Shown here: piece by piece, positions 6,502-16,500 of the stretch | Numbering within the stretch: the stretch's first letter is position 1 | Layout: the number at the start of each line of letters is the position of its first letter | Assembly: GCA_019747905.1 (NCBI GenBank) | Contig: JAIEQG010000125.1 | Location: forward strand, 1-38,479 | Direction of reading: 5' to 3' | From: Burkholderiales bacterium | GTDB lineage: Bacteria; Pseudomonadota; Gammaproteobacteria; Burkholderiales; Ga0077523 | DNA: 38,479 bases | Program-made: the position numbers and the translations under genes | Notes under the pieces: generated by a model | Database searches by the model: none | What the model saw: only the letters and a program-made list of their open reading frames with translations | Told to the model about the DNA's origin: nothing

Positions 6502-9483
6502 ATACGAGGCGATGGCCTCGTCCCAGGCCGACGCCTCCTCAGCCTGGGCCCCTACCTGCTCGACGAGCCGGATGAAGCGGTTCCGCAACCCCTCTCGCCG
6601 CTTGGCGCTCCACGGCGCATCGAGGTCGCCCGGAAGGAAGGTGCCACCGTACGCGCCGCTGGCGTGCACGCGTTCTTCCGGCGTCGAGGCGGTGTCTGCA
6701 AGCACCGCGAAGCGCTGTGCGTCAACCCAGCAGTGCTTCGGGTTGAGGCTCACGGCCTCGTCGCTGACCAGGATCGCATCGCTGCGTCCCAGCAGCTTGC
6801 GCAAGCGTGCCACGGTGACATCCAGCGACTTGCGTCCGGCATCGCCGTCCTCGTCGGGCCAGAGCGCGTCGATCAGCGCAACCGCTGGAACACCATTCGC
6901 CCCCATCGCCACGATCGCTTTCAACAACGCGAGCGGTTTGCGCGGCGCCTTGCCGGAAAACTCCAGCGTGGCACCCCCCACCACCACCTCGAACCGGCCG
7001 AGCATCCGCACCTTCACCGGCCACGGCCAGCGCTCCGTAGCGCAGGCCGGGGGCGCGAGCCGGAAGCGCCGGACAAGATCGCCGACGAAGTCCGCTTCGA
7101 TCCCGGCTTCGCAGGCCTCGGCGAACGCTTCGCGGTGCACGCGGCACAGGCGGTAGGCGTTCCAGGACTTCCATCTCAACACCCGCCCCTTCTCCAGCGC
7201 CTCGGCCAACAGGCAAAGCCCGCGGCCATGGTCCTCGTGCCGCATCACGTCCCACGCTTCGATGAGTGCCACGTCGATTTCTGCCTGTGCGAAGCAGGTG
7301 CCGCGGAGGCGAGCGCGCAGTGCGGCGAGCATCTCTCCCAAGGCGGCACGCTGCCCGGCAGTCGCAAGCCCGATCGCATGGAGCACCATGGCCAACACTT
7401 CCAGGTAGAACATTCCGGTGGCCTGCGCGGCCTGCATACACTCGATCCCCGAGATAGCCATTGCCTCCTCGTTGCCCGCGGCACACAGGGCATACACCCT
7501 GGCAAAGATAGCGTTGGAGATCGCCATCGGGTGCCCGGATCTCGACTCGGCGACCGCGAGGTCGCAGTCGCGCTGCATCGTGCGCAGATCGCCCGAACCG
7601 GCCGCGATCACTTCCCGGTACACCCATAGCAGGCTCATCACGTTGGAGATGCGATGGAAGCCGTTGGCGTGCGCTATCTCCTCGGCCTCGTCGAGTATCG
7701 CGACAGCCTCTTCGTAGCGTCCCTGTTCGGACACATGCAGGCTGAGCCTCAGACGCCACCAGAGCTGCGCGAACGGCGTGACCTCCCCGCTCCGAATCAG
7801 GGCGTTGCCGCGCGCGGCGACCGTGATCGATCGCTCCACGTCCCAGGCAAGGTTGCAATAAGCAAGCAGCATCATGGCCGCAGCCAGCTTGCTGCCCGCA
7901 TCCAGATCCTCGTCCAGGAATTCGCTCACTCTGGACACGCACCACGGCAGCCGCGGGTGGTCGGGGGCGACGTACAACATTCCCAGCAGCAGGCTGGAGA
8001 GCATGCGCTGCTCGGACGTCGGACTGTCCGCGACCCGCACCCGATCGATCAGCCCTTCGAGTGCGTCGACCCAGCGCCTCACCGGACGGAATTCCGCCCA
8101 CTCGAACACATAGGCGTCGATGATGCCGGAGGCGCACAGGGCCTGTCCGAACGTTTCGCCCGCCTCCTGGAAACGCAAGAACGCTCGTTCGAGGTGCCTG
8201 CGCGCCGTGACCTGATCCAGCGACACGAGGGAGGTGCCGAGCCAGTAGAGCAAGCGCGGCTGGTCGGCCAGCATGGTTGGTGGCAATGCCTGGATCCAAT
8301 CGCGCAGCGTCTGGCCGCGCCCGTGACCGAGCAGGTCGGCGGCTCGGCGTTCGATCAGCCGCTCCGCCGCGGGCCAATCCCGCGCCTCGCGAAACAGCTC
8401 GAAGGCGTCGTCGAACATGCCGCCGGCTTCCAGCAAACGCGCCGCCCGGCTCAGGATCTCGCCGATGTGGTTCGCGCCGAGCACCCCTTCCGCCTGTGCC
8501 TTGAGAAATGTGCGGAACAGCGCGTGATACCAGTACACCGGCTCGGTGCCGGGACGTCGGTGCGTGAAAAGATGACGGCGGTACAAGTCGTCCAGGATCG
8601 CTTCCGCGGTTTCGTTGCCGGTCAACTCGCGCGCGATCGATACCGGCACTTGCGGCAGGAAGGCGGTGGATACCAGGAACCGCTGGGTCGCGACCGGCAC
8701 CTGCGCGAAGATCTGCGCTGCGAAGTAGTCGAAGATCGCATCGCGCCCCTCCGGCACCTCGGTCGAAGCAGGCGCATTGCGGCGACGTCCTTCGAGCAGC
8801 AAGGTGAGCCCCGCGGCCCAGCCGCCGCTCGTGGCGTGGAGGCGTTCGATCTCTACCGCGTCGATCGACGTTCGTGCCGACGCGATCGCGCGCGCCTCTT
8901 CCAGCGTCAGCTTGAGCTGATCCCAATCGACGAATGCGACATGCTCGTTGGCGATGAGCCGCGCGTAGGTGTCGGGCGGGTCGCGCCGGCTGAGTGCCAC
9001 CAGCACCAACCCGGCTGGCACCTCCGCAACGGCCTCGGCGACCAGGCCGTGAAAGGGTTGATCCGACGCAACCTCCTGGTAGTTGTCGAGCACCAGGACC
9101 GATCCGTCCGGCAAGCGCGAGAACAACTCCCGGAAGAACCGGCGCGAGAAACCGGCGACGTCGTTCAGGTACTCCGGTGTGAGTGCCGGCAGCGGCTGCA
9201 GCCCTTTGCGCGCGAACGTCTTGGCTGCCTGTCCGAGATAGTGGAAGAAAGTGGCGAGGTCGGTATCCCCGGCATCCACCTGATACCAGATCCCCTTGGC
9301 GTTGCGTGCGTCCAACCAACTCGCTGCGAGCGTGGTCTTGCCCGCGCCGGGCGGGCCGACGATGCAGATAGCGGATCGCCTGCTGCGCGCCGCGTCGAGC
9401 TGAGCGAACAAGCGCTCCCGCGCCACGGCACCGTGCAGGCGGGGCCGCGTGAGCTTGGCGAGGAGTCGCTGTCCGGTGGCCAT
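6298..9483 (-). CDS. Reg2: STAND NTPase-BTAD transcriptional regulator (middle of array)
   Basis: Paralogue of Reg1, 1061 residues, same order: STAND NTPase with Walker A at 43-50 and Walker B in 'GSVLVLDNYQEV', helical repeat middle, winged helix ('RMLGRFEVVVGG', recognition helix 'SLDVTVARLRKLL'), and C-terminal BTAD. The 10-bp gaps on both sides place it in one transcript with Reg3 and Reg1. Its two ends lie in a 243-bp block repeated exactly at 6259-6501 and 9455-9697, so the gene is bounded by perfect direct repeats 3196 bp apart. The first and last parts match its neighbours much more closely than the helical middle, where ligand specificity probably resides (inference). The start is ATG 9483; upstream in-frame codons run into Reg3's end and are not credible. 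Confidence 0.88.
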   Translation of the reverse strand: MATGQRLLAKLTRPRLHGAVARERLFAQLDAARSRRSAICIVGPPGAGKTTLAASWLDARNAKGIWYQVDAGDTDLATFFHYLGQAAKTFARKGLQPLPALTPEYLNDVAGFSRRFFRELFSRLPDGSVLVLDNYQEVASDQPFHGLVAEAVAEVPAGLVLVALSRRDPPDTYARLIANEHVAFVDWDQLKLTLEEARAIASARTSIDAVEIERLHATSGGWAAGLTLLLEGRRRNAPASTEVPEGRDAIFDYFAAQIFAQVPVATQRFLVSTAFLPQVPVSIARELTGNETAEAILDDLYRRHLFTHRRPGTEPVYWYHALFRTFLKAQAEGVLGANHIGEILSRAARLLEAGGMFDDAFELFREARDWPAAERLIERRAADLLGHGRGQTLRDWIQALPPTMLADQPRLLYWLGTSLVSLDQVTARRHLERAFLRFQEAGETFGQALCASGIIDAYVFEWAEFRPVRRWVDALEGLIDRVRVADSPTSEQRMLSSLLLGMLYVAPDHPRLPWCVSRVSEFLDEDLDAGSKLAAAMMLLAYCNLAWDVERSITVAARGNALIRSGEVTPFAQLWWRLRLSLHVSEQGRYEEAVAILDEAEEIAHANGFHRISNVMSLLWVYREVIAAGSGDLRTMQRDCDLAVAESRSGHPMAISNAIFARVYALCAAGNEEAMAISGIECMQAAQATGMFYLEVLAMVLHAIGLATAGQRAALGEMLAALRARLRGTCFAQAEIDVALIEAWDVMRHEDHGRGLCLLAEALEKGRVLRWKSWNAYRLCRVHREAFAEACEAGIEADFVGDLVRRFRLAPPACATERWPWPVKVRMLGRFEVVVGGATLEFSGKAPRKPLALLKAIVAMGANGVPAVALIDALWPDEDGDAGRKSLDVTVARLRKLLGRSDAILVSDEAVSLNPKHCWVDAQRFAVLADTASTPEERVHASGAYGGTFLPGDLDAPWSAKRREGLRNRFIRLVEQVGAQAEEASAWDEAIASYRRGLEADELAETFHQGLMRCYRALGRQAEGMSAYRRLRQTLSLTLGIAPSEQSQALARALQQDGAAM

Positions 9484-9697
9484 GCCCGCTCCCTCACATC
9501 GCCGCGCCGTCCTGCTGTAGCGCGCGCGCCAGCGCCTGACTCTGCTCCGAGGGCGCAATGCCGAGCGTGAGCGACAGCGTCTGGCGCAAGCGTCGGTAGG
9601 CCGACATGCCTTCTGCCTGCCGGCCCAGGGCGCGATAGCAACGCATCAGTCCCTGATGAAAGGTCTCCGCGAGTTCGTCGGCTTCGAGGCCGCGGCG
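9455..9697 (-). repeat. Direct repeat J2 across the Reg3/Reg2 junction
   Basis: Second copy of the 243-bp junction block, offset by 3196 bp from the first. It spans the 3' end of Reg3, the spacer and the first codons of Reg2. Recombination between the two copies would remove exactly one regulator gene and leave an intact junction. Confidence 0.85.
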
Positions 9698-12679
9698 GTA
9701 TGAAGCGATGGCCTCGTCCCAGGCCGACGCCTCCTCCGCTTCCGTCCCCACGTCCTCGACCAGACGAATGAGGCGGTTGCGCAATCCTTCGCGGCGCTTG
9801 GCACTCCAGGCGGCGTCGATGTCCCCCGGGAGGAAGGTGCCGCCATAGACGAAGCTAGCGCGACGGCGCTCCTCCGGCGTCGATGCCGATTCGGACAGCG
9901 CGACGAAGCTGCGTGCATCGACCCAGCAAACCCGAGGGTTCAAGGTCACAGCCTCATCGCTCACCACGATGGCATCGCTGCGGCCGAGCAGCTTGCGCAA
10001 TCGCGCCACGGTGGCATCCAGTGACTTGCGCCCCGCATCGCCCTCCTCCTCCGGCCACAGGGCGTCGATCACTGCGGACACCGGCACGGCGTTGGGGCCC
10101 AGCGCCACGATCGCCTTGAGCAGAGCAAGTGGTTTGCGTGGAGCCTTGCCGGAGAACTCCAGCACCGCACCATCGATCACGATTTCGAACCGACCGAGCG
10201 TGTGCACCTTCACTGCCCAAGGCCAGCTTTCCGTGGCACGCCAAGGTGGCACCACGCGAAACCGGCGAATCGTCTCGGTGACGTAGGCGACCTCGATCCC
10301 GGCGGTCAGGGCTTCGGCCAAGACATCCCGAAAAATCGAAGTGCAGCGAAAGATGTTCAGATGCCGGCAATCGATCGTACGTGCCCGCTTCAAGACAGCC
10401 GCCAACAAGGCGTGCCCTCGGTCCGACTCGCCATGCTTCAAGGCGTCCCACGCTTCGACCATGCCGGCCTCGCAGTCGAAATGTTCCAGGCACGTCCCCT
10501 TGAGCAGGCGGCGCTGCTCGGCCAGATTCTTCGCGAGCGCCTCGCATTGACCGCTCGCCGCGAGCCCGATTGCGTGATGTGCCTGCGCCAGCACGACCAG
10601 GTAGACCATGCCGGTCTCCCGCGCTGCCGCGATGCACGGCACCCCTAGCTCGGCGAGCGCCGTCAGGTCATCCGCCACGCAAGCGGCGTAGATGCGGCTC
10701 TGGGTCACGTGCCACCTTGGTGCGGGTCGGCTGAGATCGGCCGAGTGGATCAGGTGGTCGCAGTGGCGCCGCGCCGCACTCGCATCGCCCTGATTCGCGC
10801 TGGCGATTGACCGGTAACTCAAGAGGAGGCTGGAGACCGTGGCGTGGTACTGGAAGCCGTGGCTCTCTGCAAGTTCACCCGCCTGATCGAGGAGGTCGAT
10901 CGACGTCTCGTAGTCTCCGATCAATGTGTAGTAGTGACCGGCACGGAGGAACCACCATAGGCGTGAGAACGGCGTGACCTCCGGACGATCGCAAAGCATG
11001 TTGCCTCGGAGGACTGCCACGGCACCGCGCTGCGCGTCCGACGCGAGGTTGCAGTAAGCGAGCAGCATCATGGCCGCGTCCAGTTTCTCGTTCGGATCGA
11101 GTTGCTCGTCGAGCATCTCCGTCACGCGGCGAACGCTTTGGATGAGTCTCGGATGCCCGGGGGCAACGTACAGCGCTCCAAGCAGCAGGCTCGACTGTAT
11201 CCGGCACTCGGCCGCCGGGTCGTTGACCAGATGCAGGCGATCGATCAGCCCGTCCAGGACGTCCACCCAGCGGCGGATCGGGTGAAAATCCGTCCACTGG
11301 AAGATGTAGGCGTCGATGACCTTGGCGGCAGCAAGGGCCTGCCCCAGTAACTCCCCTCGGCTGCCGAATTCATCGAACGCCGCCTCCAGATGCTCCCGCG
11401 CCGCCGGCTGGCTCACGGGAACTAGCGATGCCCCCAGCCAGTATCGCAACCAAGGGCGTGTCGGCAGGATTGCATTCGGCAAGTCCTGAATCCATTCCCG
11501 TAACGTCTGCCCTCGCCCGTGGGCCAGCAGATCGGACGCACGCCGTTCAATCAGTCGCGCGGCGGCCTGCCAGTCGCGGGCGTCGCGAAACAACTCGAAC
11601 GCGTCGTCGAACATGCCGACAGCCTCGAGCAATCGCGCCGCGCGGCTCATCGTCTCTTCGATCCGATCGGCACCCAGTACGGACTCCGCCTGCGCCTTGA
11701 GAAACGAGCGGAACAGCGCGTGATACCAGTACATGGGCTCGGAGCCAGGACGCCGGTGAGTGAACAGGTGCCGGTGGTACAGGTTATCGAGGATCGCACC
11801 GGCCTCAGGGTTGTCGGTCAACTCACGCGCGATCGAGACCGGCACCTGCGGCAGAAACGCCGTCACCACCAGAAACCGCTGGGTGGCCTCCGGTACTCGC
11901 GCGAAGATCTGCGCCGCGAAGTAGTCGAAGATGGCATCGCGACCATCCGGCATGTCGGGCGAGGTGGAGCCGGTCCGCCGCCGTCCTTCCAGCAGCAACG
12001 TGAGTCCGGCGGCCCACCCGCCACTGGTGGCGTGCAGTCTTTCGATCTCGACGGCATCGACCGACACCCGCGTCGCGGCGATCTCCCGCGCTTCCTCCAG
12101 CGTGAGCTTGAGGTGATCCCAGTCGACCAGTTCGACGTGCTCGTTGGCGATCAGCCGTGCGTACGTGTCGGGCGGGTCGCGTCGGCTGATCGCCATCAGG
12201 ACCATCCCCGCGGGCACTTCGTCCACGGCCTGCGCCACCAGTTCGTGGAACGATCGCTCCGAAGCCACCTCCTGGTAGTTGTCGAGCACGACCACGGCCT
12301 TCGCCGGTAGCCGGCCGAACAGTTCGCGGAAGAAACGCCGCGAGAAGCCTTCGATGTCCTTCAGGTACTCCGGCGTGAGCGCCGGCAGCGGTGCCTGGCC
12401 CTTGCGCGTGTACGGCCCCGCGGCCTGTCCCAGGTAGTGGAAGAAGGTGGCTAGGTCGGTATCCCCGGCATCTACCTGGTACCAGATCCCCTTCACGTTA
12501 TGCGCGTCGAGCCAGCTCGCCGCCAGCGTCGTCTTGCCGGCTCCGGGCGGGCCGACTACGCAGATCGCTCGACGCCGCTTCCGTGCGACGTCGAGCTGCG
12601 CGAACAAGCGCTCCCGCGCCACGGCCCCATGCAGACGGGGCCGGGTCAGTTTGGCGAGCAGGCGCGGGGTTGCGGGCAT
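9494..12679 (-). CDS. Reg3: STAND NTPase-BTAD transcriptional regulator (first gene of array)
   Basis: First gene of the Reg3-Reg2-Reg1 array, 1061 residues. It carries Walker A GPPGAGKT at 43-50, Walker B in 'AVVVLDNYQEV', 'ISRRDPPDTYARLIANEHVEL', a helical middle, a winged helix ('VHTLGRFEIVIDG', recognition helix 'SLDATVARLRKLL') and a BTAD domain almost identical to that of Reg2. The ATG at 12679 begins 'MPATPRLLAKLTRPRL', in register with the other four. The ribosome binding site is weak (AGGA). It lies 75 bp downstream of the Sec1 stop, and that gap contains its own candidate promoter (site B), so the array may be transcribed separately from the Reg4-Sec1 cassette. Cofactor ATP is assumed from the Walker motifs; the signal is unknown. 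Confidence 0.88.
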   Translation of the reverse strand: MPATPRLLAKLTRPRLHGAVARERLFAQLDVARKRRRAICVVGPPGAGKTTLAASWLDAHNVKGIWYQVDAGDTDLATFFHYLGQAAGPYTRKGQAPLPALTPEYLKDIEGFSRRFFRELFGRLPAKAVVVLDNYQEVASERSFHELVAQAVDEVPAGMVLMAISRRDPPDTYARLIANEHVELVDWDHLKLTLEEAREIAATRVSVDAVEIERLHATSGGWAAGLTLLLEGRRRTGSTSPDMPDGRDAIFDYFAAQIFARVPEATQRFLVVTAFLPQVPVSIARELTDNPEAGAILDNLYHRHLFTHRRPGSEPMYWYHALFRSFLKAQAESVLGADRIEETMSRAARLLEAVGMFDDAFELFRDARDWQAAARLIERRASDLLAHGRGQTLREWIQDLPNAILPTRPWLRYWLGASLVPVSQPAAREHLEAAFDEFGSRGELLGQALAAAKVIDAYIFQWTDFHPIRRWVDVLDGLIDRLHLVNDPAAECRIQSSLLLGALYVAPGHPRLIQSVRRVTEMLDEQLDPNEKLDAAMMLLAYCNLASDAQRGAVAVLRGNMLCDRPEVTPFSRLWWFLRAGHYYTLIGDYETSIDLLDQAGELAESHGFQYHATVSSLLLSYRSIASANQGDASAARRHCDHLIHSADLSRPAPRWHVTQSRIYAACVADDLTALAELGVPCIAAARETGMVYLVVLAQAHHAIGLAASGQCEALAKNLAEQRRLLKGTCLEHFDCEAGMVEAWDALKHGESDRGHALLAAVLKRARTIDCRHLNIFRCTSIFRDVLAEALTAGIEVAYVTETIRRFRVVPPWRATESWPWAVKVHTLGRFEIVIDGAVLEFSGKAPRKPLALLKAIVALGPNAVPVSAVIDALWPEEEGDAGRKSLDATVARLRKLLGRSDAIVVSDEAVTLNPRVCWVDARSFVALSESASTPEERRRASFVYGGTFLPGDIDAAWSAKRREGLRNRLIRLVEDVGTEAEEASAWDEAIASYRRGLEADELAETFHQGLMRCYRALGRQAEGMSAYRRLRQTLSLTLGIAPSEQSQALARALQQDGAAM

Positions 12680-12709
12680 GCCATCCTGGGAGGAAATGCC
12701 GACGCCCCG

Positions 12710-12744
12710 ATTGTAGGCGTGCCGCCCCCCACGGATGGCTTACC
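12710..12744 (-). promoter_or_regulatory. Site B: candidate promoter/operator of Reg3
   Basis: The minus strand at 12727-12744 reads GGTAAGCCATCCGTGGGG. The first half site is GTAAG and the second is degenerate (GTGG), 11 bp apart. Thirteen bases (GTAAGCCATCCGT) are identical to site E at 25237. TACAAT at 12710-12715, a good -10 box, follows after 11 bp. Reg3 starts about 30 bp later. Confidence 0.5.
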
Positions 12745-12754
12745 GATCGGGGCC

Positions 12755-13276
12755 TCAGTAGTCCGCCATGCAGGTGTCCTGTTCGGTGAGGCCCTGCGGA
12801 GTGATCTTGCCCTTGTAGCTGCCGCCTCCCTTGATCGCAGCGAACTTGCCGGTCCCGCCGCTGAACTCGAACTTGCCGTCGAAGGTGGTCTCCCATCCCC
12901 CGCCGTCGATGGCGACGGTCTTGTGGGTTCCGGACCACTTCGTGTAGGACCGATCACCATTCCGGTGCAGGTTGATGCTGTGCCCGCGGTGGTCGCCGGT
13001 TCCATGGATGTGGTCGACCTGCCCGTAGACGAGCTGATCTATGCCGTTGAAGTCCGGGTTCGCACTGGTCTGCGCATCGATGCGCACGGCCTGGACCAGT
13101 TCGTGGCCGGCGGTCCCGCTTGGCTGGCTCACGGTACGCGAGATCTCTTGCTTCGCTTGCTTGGTGCCGCTGCAATCGCGCTTTTCGGCACCGGCGTTTC
13201 CTGCGAGGCCCAGCAACAGCAGCGCGGCGGACGTGGCGACCAGGAACTGTTGCGGGGTTCGAAAGGACTTCGACAT
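12755..13276 (-). CDS. Sec1: small secreted protein with GGTGKFA motif
   Basis: A 173-residue protein with a Sec signal peptide (hydrophobic 'FLVATSAALLLLGLAGNAGA', cleavage probably after AGA). ATG 13276 has a GAGGAG ribosome binding site. The mature part is rich in Gly, Thr and Lys and looks all-beta. Its C-terminal third carries 'FSGGTGKFAAIKGGGSYKGK', matching Sec2 and Sec3. Such GGTGK[FY]AG repeats are seen in small beta-barrel proteins of the allene-oxide-cyclase/dirigent type; that fold is inferred. There are two Cys in the mature protein. It follows small ORF 1 by 43 bp in the Reg4 cassette. The function is unknown; it could be a ligand carrier or a signal connected with the regulators. 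Confidence 0.75.
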   Translation of the reverse strand: MSKSFRTPQQFLVATSAALLLLGLAGNAGAEKRDCSGTKQAKQEISRTVSQPSGTAGHELVQAVRIDAQTSANPDFNGIDQLVYGQVDHIHGTGDHRGHSINLHRNGDRSYTKWSGTHKTVAIDGGGWETTFDGKFEFSGGTGKFAAIKGGGSYKGKITPQGLTEQDTCMADY

Positions 13277-13319
13277 GGTGGACTCCTCAGTGGATGAATG
13301 GTGGCGTCCGCGTGGGCCG

Positions 13320-13520
13320 CTAGCGCGGCCCCTTCGGACTCTTGGGCGACAGCGGGGCACGGCCCCGGCCCTGAGGAACACCCGCTTCCAGGATCGCACG
13401 CAGCTGATCGAAGCCGACGAACGACCACATCGATCCGTCGGACACGGCTTCCACCGTGCCGGCGACGTCATTGGCCGTCCGGCGATAGAACCGCACCACG
13501 AATGTCTCGGTCGCAGGCAT
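13320..13520 (-). CDS. Small ORF 1: 66-residue conserved-type cassette protein
   Basis: A 66-residue protein without signal peptide or membrane segment. ATG 13520 follows a GAGGAC ribosome binding site. Its core 'FVVRFYRRTANDVAGTVE' followed by 'F.GFDQLRAIL' resembles the core of small ORF 2 (18025-18264): a beta strand, a turn, a Gly-Val/Thr-Val segment, then an F..xDxLxxI helix. The tail is Pro/Lys/Arg-rich. It lies between the Reg4 stop (52 bp) and Sec1 (43 bp), the same place small ORF 2 holds in the Reg5 cassette. That positional match, rather than any known domain, is the main support. The function is not recognised; a small cytoplasmic adaptor or regulator partner is conceivable. Confidence 0.65.
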   Translation of the reverse strand: MPATETFVVRFYRRTANDVAGTVEAVSDGSMWSFVGFDQLRAILEAGVPQGRGRAPLSPKSPKGPR

Positions 13521-13543
13521 GAATCGTCCTCATGGCTGCGAAG

Positions 13544-13577
13544 AGGCTGACGGCTGGAGACTTACCGTTGATTTACC
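13544..13577 (-). promoter_or_regulatory. Site C: direct-repeat operator ahead of small ORF 1-Sec1
   Basis: The minus strand at 13560-13577 reads GGTAAATCAACGGTAAGT: GGTAA repeated with an exact 11-bp period. It overlaps the Reg4 stop codon. A -10-like CAGCCT (13544-13549) follows after 10 bp, and small ORF 1 starts 23 nt beyond. This allows the small ORF and Sec1 to be expressed apart from Reg4. Confidence 0.55.
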
Positions 13578-16500
13578 GAATCGACGGTGCTGCTGCCTTC
13601 AGTTCCCGGTGCAATGCCTCGCTGCGTGCCGACGGGGCTACGCCCCAGGCTGCGCTCAATTGCTCGCGCATCCGCTGGTAGACGGCAAGCCCGTCCACAT
13701 GCCGCCCGAGCCCCAGGTGGCATCGCATGAGGCCCTGATAAAACGACTCGCCCAGCGGCTCCAAGTCCAGCCCACGCTGATACCACCGGGCAGCTTCCGC
13801 CCAATCGCCGTCGGCCTCGCGACGGGAGGCCACGCCTTCGACCAGATCGACGAAGCCAGCTCGCAGGCGTTCCCGTAACGAAACGGTCCATGGCTCGCCA
13901 GCATCCGCAGGCAGAAAACCGCCGGAGAAGATACGCAGCGCCCGGGCCGCGCGATCGAGTTCACGGGGTCGATCGTTGTGCATTGCCGCATCGCGAACGT
14001 CATTCAGCAGTTCGAGAAACGTCTGCACATCGGTGCGGACCCGACGCGGATCCAGGGAGATCGCGTTCGACTCCACCACGATCGCATTCGCATCCCCCAG
14101 GATCCGGCGCAGGCGATGCAACGCCACGTCCAGGCTGCGAACCGCGGCATCGCCCTCCTCATCGGGCCACAGTGCATCCAGCACCCGTTCGCGTGGAACG
14201 TCGATACCGCCTAGCGCCACGATCACCTTGAGCAAGGCCAGCGGCTTGCGCGGCACTTTGTGCGTGAACGTGACCACTTGCCCCAGCAACCTTACCTCGA
14301 ACGTGCCGAGGGTTCGCACCTCTGCTGACCAGGGCCATGCCGTCGGGGCCGGAATCGGCGGGTCGAGCGGATACTCGCGGATCAGCATGTGAAGCAACGG
14401 CGGATCGATGCCCTGTTCAAGCGCATCGGCACAGATCTTCGGCGCTGCCACGAGCGGCATCCAGAACAGCAGCCGCTGCGCGCCGTAATGGGTTCGTGCC
14501 GCGGCAAATGCCTCACGCAGATGTCGGATGTAAGCGTCCCGGTCTCCGCATAGATCGGCCATGCGAGCTTCCGTCAGCAGCACCAGCGGCCGATAGCAGG
14601 CTGCACCCGTGAACTCCACGAGTTTCGCCACCGCGTCGAGATGCTGCCGCGCCTCCTCGAAGCGGCCCTGTTCGACCAGGGACCAGGCGAGCGGCTGCTC
14701 CCAGATGATCTTCTGGAACACCGACCCGGTCATCTTCGTGTACTCGACCGTCTGCAGTCCGTACTCGACCGCCGGCGCCCATTGCCCGCGCATGACGGCC
14801 CGATACAGGCGATTGCCGAGAAAGTGCGCCAGGTCGTACGGCCTGGCACTGCGCATGGACGGTTCGACCTTCGCCAGCCAGGATTCCGACTCGTCACCGA
14901 CGCGCAATAATGCCGAACGCAACGAGTACGACACAGTCAGCACGAATCCGAAACCCTCGCGCTCGGCAATTGCCTCAGCACGCTCGAGGGCAGCATGCCC
15001 CCGTTCGGGCGTGTTCTCCACCACGCTCACGTAACCGAGATAGGCGTACCAGAACGCTTCGTTGAGGGGCGCCAGGTCCGGCGCAGCCAGCAGTGGCTCT
15101 ACCGCTACTTCGAGCCGACGCGCCGCATGGATATCTCCCGTGTAGCAATGAAACAGCATGAGCGGCGCGGCAGCACTGATACGCAGATTGACGTCCAGGG
15201 GCTCCAGGATCAATCCGGTCAGCGCCCCGACACAATAGGCCGCGAGCGGATGCCTTGGCCGGCGCGTCATGGCCACGATGGCACCGGTGTGCACGTACAG
15301 GGCCGTGTTGCCGATCAGCGCAGGACATCGGTCGGGCTGGAGCAGAGGCGTCATCGCATCGAGCCACGCATCCAGCCGGTCGAAGCGCTCCGCCGCGAAG
15401 AAGATGGCGATGCAAGCCGCACCGGCTGCCGCGAGTTGCCCGGCGACATCGCCAACGGCCTCGGCCACCTCGAACGACCTCCGAAAATGTTGCTCGGCCG
15501 CCAGCGGATCGAGCCCGAGGCGGGAGACTCCTTGCAGGAACGCAAGCGACGACGACTGCGCCGCGATGCCGTCCGGGAGGCGTTCGAGAGCGGTATCGAA
15601 GGCCTGCCAGCGTCCACGGCCGAGCATCGACGGTGCTATTGCGACGAGAACGCGGGCAGCGGCCTCCCAGGCCTCAGCGTTCGCGTACAGCTCGAATGCC
15701 TCGCGATCGTGACCTTGATCCTCCAGCACGCGCCCAGCCCGTTCCTGAAGCGCACGCAACCGAGCGGGGGCGTACTCGGTCGCCAGGCGCTCGCGCAGAA
15801 ATTCCCGAAAGAGCGGGTGCAGGCGATAGCGGGGGGAGGGCGCACCGAGCCGTTCCACGAACTGATGATGACGATGCAGATCCTCGAACACGCGCCGCGC
15901 ACCGGCGCCCGGTTCCAACGTCTCCACCACGGTCGGATCGATCTCGCTCAACACCGCACTCGCCAGCAGGACCTGCTGCGTTGCACGCGGCCAGCGGCGA
16001 TACGCCTGCGTGGTGAAATAGTCGAACAGCACGCGGCGCGCCTCCGATTCGGGGTCGCCTGAGCCTTCGTCTCCCATTGCGTCGAGCAGGACCATGAAGC
16101 CCGCGAGCCAACCGCCACTGCGCTCGTGCAGCAAGGCAACCGACACCGCATTCGGACGCTGCCTGCGCGCAGCGATCGCCTCGGCCTCGGCCCGCGTGAG
16201 TTCCAGAGCGCTGGAGCCGACTTTGCGCATTGCCCCGTTCGCCTCGAGCCGCGCGAACTCGGACACCGGATCGCTGTGGCTGATGACGCATAGCGTGATG
16301 TCGCCGTGCGCTTCGTCGACCGCATCGATCAGGATCCGATGCAGGGGTGCATCCGCCGGCACGTTCTGAGCATTGTCGAACACCAGCACCGCTCTGTCGG
16401 GCAGGCACTCGAACAACTGACGCAGGAAGCGACGAGTGAACGCCGCAAGATCGCCGGTGTACTCCGGCAGATAAGCCGGCAAGGGCTTGCCGCGTCGCTT

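Noticed and set aside
6722..9570. Long open frames overlapping Reg2 on both strands
   Set aside because: They are alternative frames of a well-supported gene and give low-complexity Arg/Gly/Ala-rich products with no family motifs.
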